Shown piece after piece: positions 50,097-58,159 of a stretch of 64,000 bases of DNA. The position numbers were made by a program, and so were the translations under genes. Position 1 is the first letter of the stretch. Every line of letters begins with the position of its first letter. This DNA is from Palsa-504 sp963744575 (GTDB lineage Bacteria; Actinomycetota; Actinomycetes; Streptosporangiales; Streptosporangiaceae): positions 124,001-188,000 of the forward strand of contig CAVUUF010000024.1 of assembly GCA_963744575.1 (NCBI GenBank), read 5' to 3'. The notes below the pieces were generated by a model that saw nothing but the letters and a program-made list of their open reading frames with translations, was not told the DNA's origin and searched no databases.

Positions 50097-50669
50097 ATGG
50101 CTGACCGCACCGATCCGCGTATCACCCGGACGGACCAGGCCCTCACGCTGACGATCGTGGAACTCGCCTCGCAACGGCCCGTTTCCCAGATCACCGTCGC
50201 TGACCTGGCCGACCGCGCCGGAGTAACCCGCGCGACGTTCTACAACCGCTACAGCAGCCCCCTGGAGCTGCTCATCCAGGTGCTCTACGCCGACTTGGAA
50301 CGCGGCCACCGCCTGGAGGAGGCGCGCCGGGCCGAAGGTCGATACTCGAACGCGCAGATGCTGCGCCTGGCCACCGGCGATGTCGCCGATCACGTCGAGC
50401 GGTTCAGGGCCGTGTACCAGCACGCCCTGCACGATCCGGCGGACAACGGGGTGTACGAGGCGCTGGTCCGCCACTTCGCCGACTACGGCCTGGCGTTCAT
50501 CGCCCGGTGCACCCATCCGGACCTCCCTGACGCCAACCATCAGGTCATCGCGCAATTCGTCGCCCACGGGTTCGCCGGAGCCATCAAGGCTTGGCTCGGC
50601 GGCGACTCGGTGACGAAGGCGGACCTGGTCGAGGCCGCCGTCGCCTGCGCACCGTTCTGGTGGAGCTGA
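50097..50669 (+). CDS. TetR-family transcriptional regulator
   Basis: The protein has 190 residues from ATG 50097. The HTH is PVSQITVADLADRAGVTRATFYNRYSSPLELLIQVL. The following helices (DHVERFRAVYQHALHDP, FVAHGFAGAIKAWLGG) fit the TetR ligand domain of the TetR_C_7-like type. It is divergent from the SnoaL-like gene and shares the inverted repeat at 49968-50000. A longer in-frame start exists at 49932, but it would begin inside that gene. Confidence 0.85.
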   Translation: MADRTDPRITRTDQALTLTIVELASQRPVSQITVADLADRAGVTRATFYNRYSSPLELLIQVLYADLERGHRLEEARRAEGRYSNAQMLRLATGDVADHVERFRAVYQHALHDPADNGVYEALVRHFADYGLAFIARCTHPDLPDANHQVIAQFVAHGFAGAIKAWLGGDSVTKADLVEAAVACAPFWWS

Positions 50670-50688
50670 CCGGGAACGTGGGGTGTCG

Positions 50689-51189
50689 CTAGTTGATCTT
50701 AGAGGTGTCGATGCGCGACATGATGCGGTCCGCGGCCAGGCCCATGCGTCGCAGTTGCTCTGGCGACAGGATGTCGATGACGAGCGATCGCACGTGGGCC
50801 ACGTGGCCGGGCGCGGCGGCCGCGAGGGTCTGGAAGCCCTGATCGGTCAGGATGGCGTTGGTGAACCGCCCGTCCGCGGGGTCAGGCTCGCGGCGCAGCA
50901 GCCTCCGCTTCTCGAGGCGCTGGAACAGGTGCGACAGCCGGGACAGGGACGCGTTGGTGACCTCGGCCAGCGAACTCATCCGCATGGTTCGCTCTGGAGC
51001 GTTGGACAGCATGGCCAGGACCTGGTACTCCACCATGGTCAGGTTCGAGTCACGGCGCAGCTGCTGATCGATCGACCAGGGCAGCCAGGTCATCAACCGC
51101 ACCACCGACAGCCAGGAGTCCACTTCCGCGGCGGTCAGCCACTTCACCGGCGGTTCCTCGTCGATCCCGTGCTTGGCAATCTCACCCAT
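50689..51189 (-). CDS. MarR-family transcriptional regulator
   Basis: The protein has 166 residues from ATG 51189 with GGAAGGAA upstream. LTMVEYQVLAMLSNAPERTMRMSSLAEVTNASLSRLSHLFQRLEKRRLLRRE is a typical MarR winged helix, and DGRFTNAILTDQGFQTL the wing. ACTTGATAAATCAAGT (51223-51238), a perfect palindrome, lies 34 nt upstream and suggests autorepression. The same motif precedes the divergent epimerase and the pirin operon at 41 kb. Confidence 0.88.
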   Translation of the reverse strand: MGEIAKHGIDEEPPVKWLTAAEVDSWLSVVRLMTWLPWSIDQQLRRDSNLTMVEYQVLAMLSNAPERTMRMSSLAEVTNASLSRLSHLFQRLEKRRLLRREPDPADGRFTNAILTDQGFQTLAAAAPGHVAHVRSLVIDILSPEQLRRMGLAADRIMSRIDTSKIN

Positions 51190-51222
51190 GGGCGGGTTCC
51201 TTCCGCGACACGAACGATAGTC

Positions 51223-51238
51223 ACTTGATAAATCAAGT
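51223..51238. promoter_or_regulatory. MarR-type operator before marR
   Basis: ACTTGATAAATCAAGT is a perfect 16-bp palindrome (arms ACTTGAT/ATCAAGT) located 34 nt before the marR start codon. Confidence 0.85.
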
Positions 51239-51339
51239 CTCGTATGGACAACTCTAGCAGTAAAGTGATGTTCGTTGCACTGATAGTGACTGAGGTTCGG
51301 CCATTGGCTGCGGTTCTCTGGCGCAGACTGACTGACTTT

Positions 51340-51359
51340 TGACTTGACTGTACAAGTCA
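51340..51359. promoter_or_regulatory. MarR-type operator before the epimerase
   Basis: TGACTTG-ACTGTA-CAAGTCA has perfect 7-bp arms and lies 63-82 nt before ATG 51422. Its arms equal those of the 20-bp palindrome at 40988. Confidence 0.8.
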
Positions 51360-51421
51360 TATCGATTAGGGTTCCCTTGAACGAGCAAGTCAAAACTGCA
51401 AGGACGGGAGGCCGTGCGGCC

Positions 51422-52306
51422 ATGAAAGTAGTACTCACCGGCGCCACCGGGTTCATCGGATCTCATGTACTGGCGGATCTGCACAAGCATGGCCACGAGG
51501 TGACCGCGCTGGTCCGCGACGACGGCCAGGCGGACACCGTCGCCGCCCGCGGCGCCACCCCGGTCGTGGTCGACCTCTACGACCGCCCGGCGGTCGCGGG
51601 ACTGCTCGGCGATGCGGACGGGGCCATCCACACGGCCAGTCCCGGCGACGCCACCAGCACAACCCTGGACACCGCCGTGGTCGACGCGGTGATCGACGCG
51701 TTCGGCGGCACCGGCAAGCCCTACCTCCAGATCAGCGGCCTGTGGATCTACGGTTCCAACCCGGCCATCACCGAGGCGTCTGCCTTCAACGCGCCCGCGC
51801 TGGTGTCATGGAAGGTGCCCATCGAACGACGGGTGCTCAGCGCGCCTGGCATGCGCGGAGTCGTGATCGTCTCCAGCGTCGCCTACGGTGACGGCGGGGG
51901 CGGCATTCCCGGGCTGCTGCTCGGTTCGCCCCGGGACGACGCCGGCCACCTGATCATGCTCGGCACCGGTCAGCAGCACTGGTCCACCGTGCACGTCGCC
52001 GACCTGGCAGATTTCTTCCGGCGCGCCCTGGAAGATGACGCGGCTCGCGGCCGCTACGTCATCGGCGACGGAGCGAACCCCACCGTGGCCGAGCTGACGC
52101 AGGCGACCGCCGTGGCGGCCGACGCCCCGGGAGCGGTTCCCGGTTCCGACGATGAAGCCCGGGCTCGCCTGGGCGACTACTTCGCCGAGGTCCTGCTGCT
52201 CGATCAGGGCACCGGCGCGGCCAGGGCCCGGGCCGAACTCGGCTGGTACCCGTCACATCCATCACTCACCGACGAGTTCCACCACGGCAGTTACCGCAAG
52301 CAATAG
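51422..52306 (+). CDS. NAD-dependent epimerase/dehydratase family protein
   Basis: The 294-residue protein has the extended-SDR motif MKVVLTGATGFIGSHVLADL (GxxGxxG). The usual YxxxK active site is replaced: around VSWKVPIERRVL a Lys is seen without the Tyr at the expected place, so it may be an atypical NmrA/nucleoside-sugar-like reductase. VHVADLADFFRRALE is typical of the family. It is divergent from marR with a MarR-type palindrome in its promoter, so it is a likely regulon member. The substrate is unknown. Confidence 0.82.
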   Translation: MKVVLTGATGFIGSHVLADLHKHGHEVTALVRDDGQADTVAARGATPVVVDLYDRPAVAGLLGDADGAIHTASPGDATSTTLDTAVVDAVIDAFGGTGKPYLQISGLWIYGSNPAITEASAFNAPALVSWKVPIERRVLSAPGMRGVVIVSSVAYGDGGGGIPGLLLGSPRDDAGHLIMLGTGQQHWSTVHVADLADFFRRALEDDAARGRYVIGDGANPTVAELTQATAVAADAPGAVPGSDDEARARLGDYFAEVLLLDQGTGAARARAELGWYPSHPSLTDEFHHGSYRKQ

Positions 52307-52439
52307 ATGCGCGCATCACCCGTCCCTGTTTTCACAGCCCGGATTATCGTGGACCGTCACCTGCGTTTTCCGCAGGTTCTGGTCCACGATGACGCGATCG
52401 TGCGCGGGAGCGGGCCGAGCCGGGCCGCCAGCAAGTCCG

Positions 52440-52560
52440 CGACTTAATAACCTGCGTCTCCCTGGATTCGGCCGCCGCCCACGGCATCACCGCACTCGAC
52501 GCCATCCGCGATGCCCTCACAGGAAGACCCTGGCTACCTCCACTCCCCGCCGCGGCCTGA
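52440..52560 (+). pseudogene. IS66-family transposase, C-terminal relic
   Basis: VSLDSAAAHGITALDAIRDALTGRPWLPPLPAAA followed by a stop resembles the very end of IS66-group transposases (AIRDALxGxPWLPPLP). Nothing upstream in the frame is homologous. The assignment rests on this short but distinctive tail. Confidence 0.45.
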
Positions 52561-52589
52561 CACCAGGTCACGGAACCCCGTAGGGTGCC

Positions 52590-52680
52590 ATGCGCCAGGA
52601 GGACATCTGGGATCACGAGGCGTCCCAGCGATATGACACGCCGGGCACCGGCATGTTCGCCCCAGGATCCTCGGGCCGCC
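52590..52680 (+). pseudogene. SAM-dependent methyltransferase, N-terminal fragment
   Basis: RQEDIWDHEASQRYDTPGTGMFAP is the conserved start of a common actinobacterial class I methyltransferase type. After about 28 codons the sequence runs into the 3' end of a different, oppositely oriented methyltransferase gene. The SAM-binding part is lost. It is not clearly the missing half of the split gene at 10-14 kb. Confidence 0.6.
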
Positions 52681-53472
52681 TTATCCGAGCGACCCGGCCG
52701 GGCGGCGTCCCCAAGCGCCGATGAACGCGAAGCCGCAGCCCAGGAAGTCCGGATCGTCGAGCCTGGCCTCGAGCCTGGCTTCCTCCGCGGCGGTCATCAC
52801 TCCCGAGGAGATCAACGGTCCTGCCATGGCTGCAATGCTGAGCCGGTAGAACTCCGATAGTGCGGTTCCCGGCTGCACGATGTCGAGCTCCGCGCCGGCG
52901 CCGATATCCTCCAGCCCCAGCTGGTGTATCTGCCTGAGAACCGCCCTGCCTTGCGCCAGCGACCCGTTCGGGAATGCCTCATGCCAGGCACTAGGATGCG
53001 CGGCCCAGATCGGATCGAAATCGGCCAGCCATATGCCGAAGTCGCAATCCTCCGCCAGTAGCCAGCCACCGGGTGCCAGCCAGGAGACCATCCGCCGCAG
53101 CACGGCCATCCGGTCAGGGATGTGCATGAGCACCGCGCGCACGTGCACCAGGTCAAAGGACCTGTCCGGGAACTCGTCGCTGGTCACGTCGTGGCGGAGA
53201 ACCTCAAGGTTCGGCAGCGATAGCTCGGACAGGAAGCCGGTCTCCAGGTCGGTCACCGTAACCCGGCCAGCCGGGCCGGCATACTCGCACAACCAGCGCG
53301 CAATTGAGCCGCGCCCGCCGCCGACTTCCAGGCACCGTGCGCCAGGAGCCAGGTCGAGCGCCTTGATCCTGCGCACCGTGAGCGGGTCGAGACGTTCCGC
53401 GAAGAGCTCCAGCCGGCGGCGCTCATTCGCGCCAGCGTGCGGGAATGCGTAGTGCCTCGCGTGGTCAGTCAT
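52681..53472 (-). CDS. SAM-dependent methyltransferase
   Basis: I chose ATG 53472; 263 residues. Motif I is CLEVGGGRGSIARWL, motif II VTVTDLETGFL with the acidic ribose ligand, and the post-II/III region is FDLVHVRAVLMHIPDRMAVLRRMVSWLAPGGWLLAEDCDF. The remaining residues form the substrate cap. It is a complete class I methyltransferase acting on an unknown small molecule. A partial TCACCGGATCCG sequence lies at 53513-53525 upstream, too incomplete to call an operator. Confidence 0.85.
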   Translation of the reverse strand: MTDHARHYAFPHAGANERRRLELFAERLDPLTVRRIKALDLAPGARCLEVGGGRGSIARWLCEYAGPAGRVTVTDLETGFLSELSLPNLEVLRHDVTSDEFPDRSFDLVHVRAVLMHIPDRMAVLRRMVSWLAPGGWLLAEDCDFGIWLADFDPIWAAHPSAWHEAFPNGSLAQGRAVLRQIHQLGLEDIGAGAELDIVQPGTALSEFYRLSIAAMAGPLISSGVMTAAEEARLEARLDDPDFLGCGFAFIGAWGRRPAGSLG

Positions 53473-53699
53473 CTGCTCGCTCCGATACGACACCTGCGGC
53501 GCCAGGCCGGACGTCACCGGATCCGTCCACACCATAATTGATGCAGCCCACGCCCTGCCCTCGGACTACTGCTGAGCCGCCACCGGAATTAGTGCGCAGG
53601 TTCGCTACAACGATACAAGAACTCGCAGGTCAGCGCGATGAGGTAGCCGAAAGTCCGTGATCGTGAGCCAAGTCAGGCTCCGCTCCCGGGCCTGCGCGG

Positions 53700-53819
53700 C
53701 GTGCAGATCGCTGCCCGTCACGCCGGCCCGCGCACCACGATGCGATATGACCGGGCCCGCAACAACCCGGACCGCCACCCGGACCACATCCTGGCCGCCC
53801 ACATGGCCTCCGGCAGCTG
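53700..53819 (+). pseudogene. Tyrosine recombinase (integrase), C-terminal relic
   Basis: The frame reads QIAARHAGPRTTMRYDRARNNPDRHPDHILAAHMASGS then TGA. H-x-x-P-R-T-T-M-R-Y is the last part of phage-type integrases, with the catalytic Tyr in MRYDRA. The remaining catalytic Arg/His residues upstream are missing. A perfect 32-bp palindrome follows the stop by 9 nt. It indicates a former integrative element here; the less GC-rich DNA at 53.9-54.6 kb may be its cargo remnant. Confidence 0.7.
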
Positions 53820-53828
53820 ACCCAGCCT

Positions 53829-53860
53829 GCGTCTCCCGCGGCTCGAGCCGCGGGAGACGC
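53829..53860. terminator. Perfect 32-bp palindrome after the integrase relic
   Basis: The sequence from 53829 (GCGTCTCCCGCGGCTC) to 53860 is exactly self-complementary with no spacer. A second hairpin, TGGGCCC-N6-GGGCCCA, lies near 53900. It may be a strong terminator for the integrase gene or a recombination site; the absence of a loop is unusual for a terminator. Confidence 0.6.
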
Positions 53861-54276
53861 CCGACATTGCCGAAATGAGGGCGTTGTTCGCGCGTTATTG
53901 TGGGCCCAGCGCAGGGCCCACTCACCGCTCGCGAACACCGCCAGCTGCACGGGCACTTCAGCGATCGCTTGACGGTCCTGGACAACTGTCAGCGTGTGAC
54001 TGCCGTGACCACCGTGTTAGTTGTTGCTTGTGATGACACTGATATCAGCAACAAGCCGGGAACCGTTACGGGCGCCGCCACGGCTCGGAGTGTCGGCCGG
54101 GTGGATAGCTACGCATGAACTATCGTTGAGAGCGTCTGATATGTCTGTCGCCAGGAATAGCCAACTATGTCTGTATTGAAAGGTGGCGCGAGAGGACGAT
54201 TTTACCGCCATGGCTAGATCGCTGGCAACGTGGTCGGCAGAGATCACGAGCGTTCACCGAGAGGACGTGAGCTGAA
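53861..54276. other. Less GC-rich gene-free tract
   Basis: This stretch has more A and T than the surrounding DNA and no recognisable gene. It contains a small hairpin (TGGGCCC/GGGCCCA near 53900) and leads into a short membrane-protein gene. It may belong to the relic integrative element marked by the integrase fragment. Confidence 0.5.
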
Positions 54277-54492
54277 GTGGACTTCCTGAAGACACTTTTT
54301 AGTATAAAGGGCTTGCTCATCGCAGTATATATCCTGATCGGTGTCTTTCTCAATACAGCGTCCCCCCATTTGCCGACGACTCCAAGCAGTGCGTCCTCGC
54401 TCCATAGCTGGGTTCAGTGGATCATCTCGATTCTTTTCTGGCCCTTGAGTCTTTGGAAGCCCACTTTCACTCTGGGCAAATGGACGCCTTGA
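54277..54492 (+). CDS. Small two-helix membrane protein
   Basis: The 71-residue protein (GTG 54277) has MDFLKTLFSIKGLLIAVYILIGVFLNT as the first membrane helix and a second, SWVQWIISILFWPLSLW, followed by KPTFTLGKWTP. It resembles a short conserved actinobacterial membrane protein with an LHSWVQ and GKWTP ending that I have seen only as hypothetical. A family function is not known. Base composition is lower in GC than its neighbours. Confidence 0.6.
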   Translation: MDFLKTLFSIKGLLIAVYILIGVFLNTASPHLPTTPSSASSLHSWVQWIISILFWPLSLWKPTFTLGKWTP

Positions 54493-55035
54493 TCATGGTC
54501 GGCGATAATCGGCGACGCGTGCGAAGCCTGTTTCGGCGGGATTCCAACTAGCCAGCTACTCTGGGATGACGTACTCATCCGCTGCGATTAAATTAGGTAG
54601 CGTTGGCCGGTGCTACCCACTGATATTTCAGGGATAGCCGGCTGGGATCGGCCGCAATGAGCTGGCCGCTATGTCAATCCGGTACTGAGATCCGCGCACC
54701 TGGCCATGCTGGATTCGGAGTGGTGGCGGCAAGTCCTGCCCTTTTGGCGGAGGGTGGCCGCGGGGCTGATCGCCGGGCACGATGAGATCCGTGCCGCCAG
54801 TCGGGCGGCCTGCATTTTTGCGTCACCACGTTCGGGCCGGACGTCCGCTTCTGCCGCCGGCAGGGCGAGGCCATCTTTCTCAGGTGAGTGCGCGCGACCG
54901 GCAGAGATTGGTCGACGGTGGACGTGGAGGCAGGTGGTAGGGCGCCGGGTGCTCGCCGGGTTCTTTCTTGCTCGGCTGCTCGGTGGATCGTTGTTGCGGC
55001 GAGCACGCCGATTTTGCATCAGGCCGGTTTACCGG
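54493..55035. other. Gene-free tract downstream of the broken kinase
   Basis: No gene is supportable. A plus-strand stretch from 54706 (LDSEWWRQVLPFWRRVAAGLIAGHDEI) looks protein-like but has no start context and no known family. The sequence lies where the ATPase domain of the histidine kinase should be, so a rearrangement joined unrelated DNA here. Confidence 0.4.
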
Positions 55036-55746
55036 GTCGTGAGCCTCATCAAGCGCTTCGCGGCAGGCTTCCTCCGCCGCCTTGACCCTAGTCCGGACCG
55101 GATCTATCTCAGCGACGCCGCTGTCCAGGTCGTCTCCTGCCGCCACGCACTGAACCACGGCCACGGTCAGGCTGTGCGCGACCACATCATGCATCTCGCG
55201 CGCGATCCTGGTCCGCTCCACCGCCACCGCTTCGGCCGCTGACCGCGCCCGCTCGGCCTCGGCCTGCCGGGCTCGCCCGGCTAGTTCGCGGTGAGCGTGC
55301 GTCCGCCGGCTGACCAGCAGCGACATGCCGAACAAAGCGCTGCAGAACCCGCACGTAAGCAGGATGTCTGGCAGGCCGTTGCCCGCCGTGCGGGTCTCTA
55401 CGAACGCGGCCTGGGCCATCCCGCAGGCCCACCCGAGCCAGGCCGTCCACTCCGGCCTCAGCCCGCCCGCGACCACGAACGTCAGCAAGGCCAGGCCGAA
55501 CGCCCCGGCAGGGTCGTGCCACCCCAGGAGGGCGGCCAGGGCCAGCTGGCCGGCGACTGACACCACGATCGCGATCGCCGGTGCCCGGCGGCGGGCCAGC
55601 AGGACCAGCCCGCACATGGCAGACACCAGCGCCGGGACCGGCCGGGCGCCGGCCAGCAGTTCCGCCAGCGTGAGCGCTGTCACGCCGAGGATAACGACGT
55701 CCAGATACCGCCCGGCAAGCATGGTCCGCACCGCGTCGAGCTGCAC
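55036..55746 (-). pseudogene. NarL-type sensor histidine kinase, truncated before the ATPase domain
   Basis: From about GTG 55746 the protein has four or five membrane helices (MLAGRYLDVVILGVTALTLAELL through SALFGMSLLVS), then a coiled linker and the HisKA_3 dimerisation motif AVERTRIAREMHDVVAHSLTVAVVQ with the phospho-accepting His. After EACREALDEAHD the HATPase_c domain and the rest (about 120 residues) are missing and unrelated sequence follows. No response-regulator gene is adjacent. The sensor cannot autophosphorylate. Confidence 0.78.
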
Positions 55747-55930
55747 ACCTATGACGGTAACTCCGGGCTGCCGGGGTGTCCTCAACCTTCAGATTGAAGC
55801 CGTCCCGGCGATCCCGGCCCTTTCGCCGGCCTCAGCCGGCATCAGGGCTGACGCTTTACCCGGCGCCGCTGTCTAGCGTCATCACCGTTCACAGCCGGCC
55901 TCCCGCCGGCTGCCCGTCCAAGGAGGAACC

Positions 55931-56581
55931 ATGTCACGTAAGTCCGGGCTGATCGGAGTCGCCTTCGCGGTATTGTTCACCGCGTTCGGATTCCTGGACA
56001 ACGGCCCGTCCCAGGATCTCAGCAACGCTGATACCGTCGCCTGGTACACCCACTACACCCTGACCCAGTGGATGATCTCGACCACCTTCGGCGCCCTGGC
56101 CGGCGTCTGCGCGATCGTCTTCGCGGCCGTGCTCCGCCAGCGCGTGACCAGTGCTGCCGACCGCTCCGTGGCTGCGCAACTGGTGATGGCGGGCGGCTAC
56201 GTGGCCGCTGCCCTCATGCTCACCGGCGTCGCCCTCTACGGCACCATCCCGATCCAGCACCTGTTCAACGACGCGGCGCTGCCGACTCCCGCAGTGTCCC
56301 GGGTCATGCTCGGCGCCGGTTACGCCACCGGCTTCGTGGTCGCGCCGCTGGCCTTCGGCCTGATGATCGTGGCCGTGTCGTTGCTCGGGCTCCGCCACGG
56401 TACGCTGCCTCGCTGGCTGGCCATAGCCGACTTCCCCCTCGCCGCGGTCCAGCTCGCCAGCCTGCTGTTCTTCCCCGCCTGGCTGATCGTGCTCTGGAGC
56501 CTGGTCACCGGCGTGACACTCACTACCCGCACCACGCGGCCGACTGTCCCCGAACCGCAGCCCGCCGCGGTCCTCACCTGA
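55931..56581 (+). CDS. Hypothetical five-helix membrane protein
   Basis: The 216-residue protein starts at ATG 55931 after AGGAGGA. Hydrophobic segments lie at about 6-22, 45-66, 84-104, 125-150 and 163-190, and a polar Pro/Thr-rich tail closes it. An aromatic, polar loop (NADTVAWYTHYTLTQWM) follows the first helix. It resembles DUF4386-like membrane proteins in overall shape, but I cannot confirm this. The start and composition make it a sound gene. No operon partner. Confidence 0.65.
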   Translation: MSRKSGLIGVAFAVLFTAFGFLDNGPSQDLSNADTVAWYTHYTLTQWMISTTFGALAGVCAIVFAAVLRQRVTSAADRSVAAQLVMAGGYVAAALMLTGVALYGTIPIQHLFNDAALPTPAVSRVMLGAGYATGFVVAPLAFGLMIVAVSLLGLRHGTLPRWLAIADFPLAAVQLASLLFFPAWLIVLWSLVTGVTLTTRTTRPTVPEPQPAAVLT

Positions 56582-56817
56582 CCCGGCACGCCCGCCACCC
56601 ACCGCCGCGACGGCCCGGTGAACTTCCCCCGGCCGTCGCGGCCGCACACGGAGGCGTCCAGGACCCCGGCGATGCGCGGCCATGATGCGCCCGGCCCAGG
56701 ACCCAGGCGATATCTAAATGCCGACGCCCGCCCGACTCAAAGCTCCTCCTGCAACGGCATGAACGCCTGTACTGATGTGCGCCGCCCTGGAAGTGATTCC
56801 GAATACCAGATTGAGTG

Positions 56818-57107
56818 CCACCGGCCCAGCCGCGACCGGGGGTCAGGCACCAGGGCCAGCCAGTCACGCAGGCAACAGCGCGACTCATCGGCGGCAAGAG
56901 CCCCGGCCAGTTCCTCCGCCGGGGCGTCGATCAGGGAAGATAGGAGCACGGGCATGGTCTTTCCACGGGTCGGTCCAGGTTGGCACCTTCGATCCTGGAA
57001 AGCCGCGCCCGTCTGTCAAACCAGGCATCAAAGCCCATAGCCATCACTGCGGCACGAACAAGGACCACAGCCTCACTACGGCGCAAAGTCAAACTCGCCG
57101 GGCCGTG
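56818..57107 (-). mobile_element. Relic of the left end of the 10-kb ISAs1-type element
   Basis: On the minus strand from 57107, the end CACGGCCCGGCGAGTTTGAC, the leader TTTGACAGACGGGCGCGG, ATCGAAGGTGCCAACCT and the start MPVLLSSLIDAPAEELAGAL with LRDWLALVPDPRSRLGRW all align with 10323-10614. Homology breaks near 56818 within the transposase gene. It confirms independently where that element's left end lies and shows a second, older insertion of the same family. Confidence 0.85.
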
Positions 57108-57392
57108 GGGTTCAGTCTGGGCCGACGGCCAGTTCAGACAGCCCGGCGCATCGCGGCAGAACCGGCATTGCGAAATTAGCCAGCGTTGCGGTCGGCTCGT
57201 ACCTGATCGAACTCCGCGCCGCCCCGGGTTGCCCACCCGAGTTCGAACTCGATGACACCGCACGTGCGCCGCCGGGGACGCCAGGCGGCTGTGCGAGCAT
57301 GACATCGAATAGGGCGCGAAGCCTTCGGCGTGACGCCAAAGCCGTGCTCGCTGGAGCACGACCACCGGACTGGCGGCGGCTAGGATCGCGGC
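57108..57392. other. Interval with a short protein-like remnant
   Basis: A plus-strand stretch at about 57180-57290 (LASVAVGSYLIELRAAPGCPPEF) is protein-like but has no start and no recognised family. It may be a fragment of the gene hit by the ISAs1 relic. Confidence 0.35.
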
Positions 57393-57743
57393 GTGATCAC
57401 CGGAATGCACGCCATCGTATTCTCCCCGCAAGCTGAGAAGGTCCGCGCGTTCTTCGCTGACGTACTCGGCATGCCGTCAGCGGACGCGGGCGGAGGCTGG
57501 CTCATTTTCGCCCTGCCTCCCGCAGAGCTCGCTGTTCATCCAGTCGACGGCCGAAGCCGTCACGAGCTTTACCTCATGTGTGACGACATCCAGGCCACCC
57601 TCACCGAGCTGAGGGGCAAGGGAGCCGAAGTGGCACGGGATGTCTCTGAGCAGGGCTGGGGGCTTCTAGCAGCGATCCGCCTGCCGGATGGCTCGGAATT
57701 TCCCATCTACGAGCCCAGGCATCCGTCGTCTCCTCGGCCCTGA
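57393..57743 (+). CDS. VOC family (glyoxalase/bleomycin-resistance-like) protein
   Basis: The 116-residue protein starts at GTG 57393. GMHAIVFSPQAEKVRAFFADVLGMP is the first beta-alpha unit of the VOC fold, with His as the first metal ligand. LAVHPVDGRSRHELYLMCDDIQATLTELRGKGAEV is the centre, with a second His. DGSEFPIYEPRHP provides the closing strand with a Glu ligand. The length is normal. Relatives are enzymes or antibiotic-binding proteins; the substrate is unknown. Confidence 0.82.
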   Translation: MITGMHAIVFSPQAEKVRAFFADVLGMPSADAGGGWLIFALPPAELAVHPVDGRSRHELYLMCDDIQATLTELRGKGAEVARDVSEQGWGLLAAIRLPDGSEFPIYEPRHPSSPRP

Positions 57744-57806
57744 CCGGATGCACTCAAATGACCGCGTGTAGTTCGTTGACCGGGCTGAGCTTGCATTTTG
57801 GGGAGG

Positions 57807-58091
57807 TCAAGGAACCGTTCCGTGAGGTACGACCCGTTGCGCCGACTGGCCAGTGACCTGCGCGATCAGTTCGTAATCACTGTCGTAGTGCAGGAGAGTG
57901 ACACGTTCTCGTTCGGCTACTACCGTTCTCAGCAGGTTGGGCAGGCCGACCGTGCGGTGATACGCACTGCCGTATGGAGTTCGCCACACTCGGACGGGAA
58001 GTCCCTTGCGCGCCGCCAAGCATTCCGACTCGCCGCACCATGCTGCGATCTCGCCGTGCTTGCAACGCTCATCGCCCGGCACCTGGGCCAT
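57807..58091 (-). CDS. Small Cys-containing hypothetical protein
   Basis: The 94-residue frame from ATG 58091 reads MAQVPGDERCKHGEIAAWCG, then ESECLAARKGLPVRVW and TVGLPNLLRTVVAERERVTLLHYDSDYELIAQVTG. The C-x-H, C and C cluster in the first 30 residues could bind zinc. I recall similar short actinobacterial proteins without known function. The plus strand is also open here but reads less like protein. Confidence 0.5.
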   Translation of the reverse strand: MAQVPGDERCKHGEIAAWCGESECLAARKGLPVRVWRTPYGSAYHRTVGLPNLLRTVVAERERVTLLHYDSDYELIAQVTGQSAQRVVPHGTVP

Positions 58092-58159
58092 GCCGCCATC
58101 ATCCGCCGCGGCTGGTCGTCCGCCAAGTGGGATGGGGTGAGTGCTTACACCACCAACCG

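Noticed and set aside
53513..53525. TCACCGGATCCG resembling half of the palindromic operator, upstream of the methyltransferase at 53472
   Set aside because: Only one arm is present and the symmetric half and CTCACCT are missing, so it was not counted as a site.
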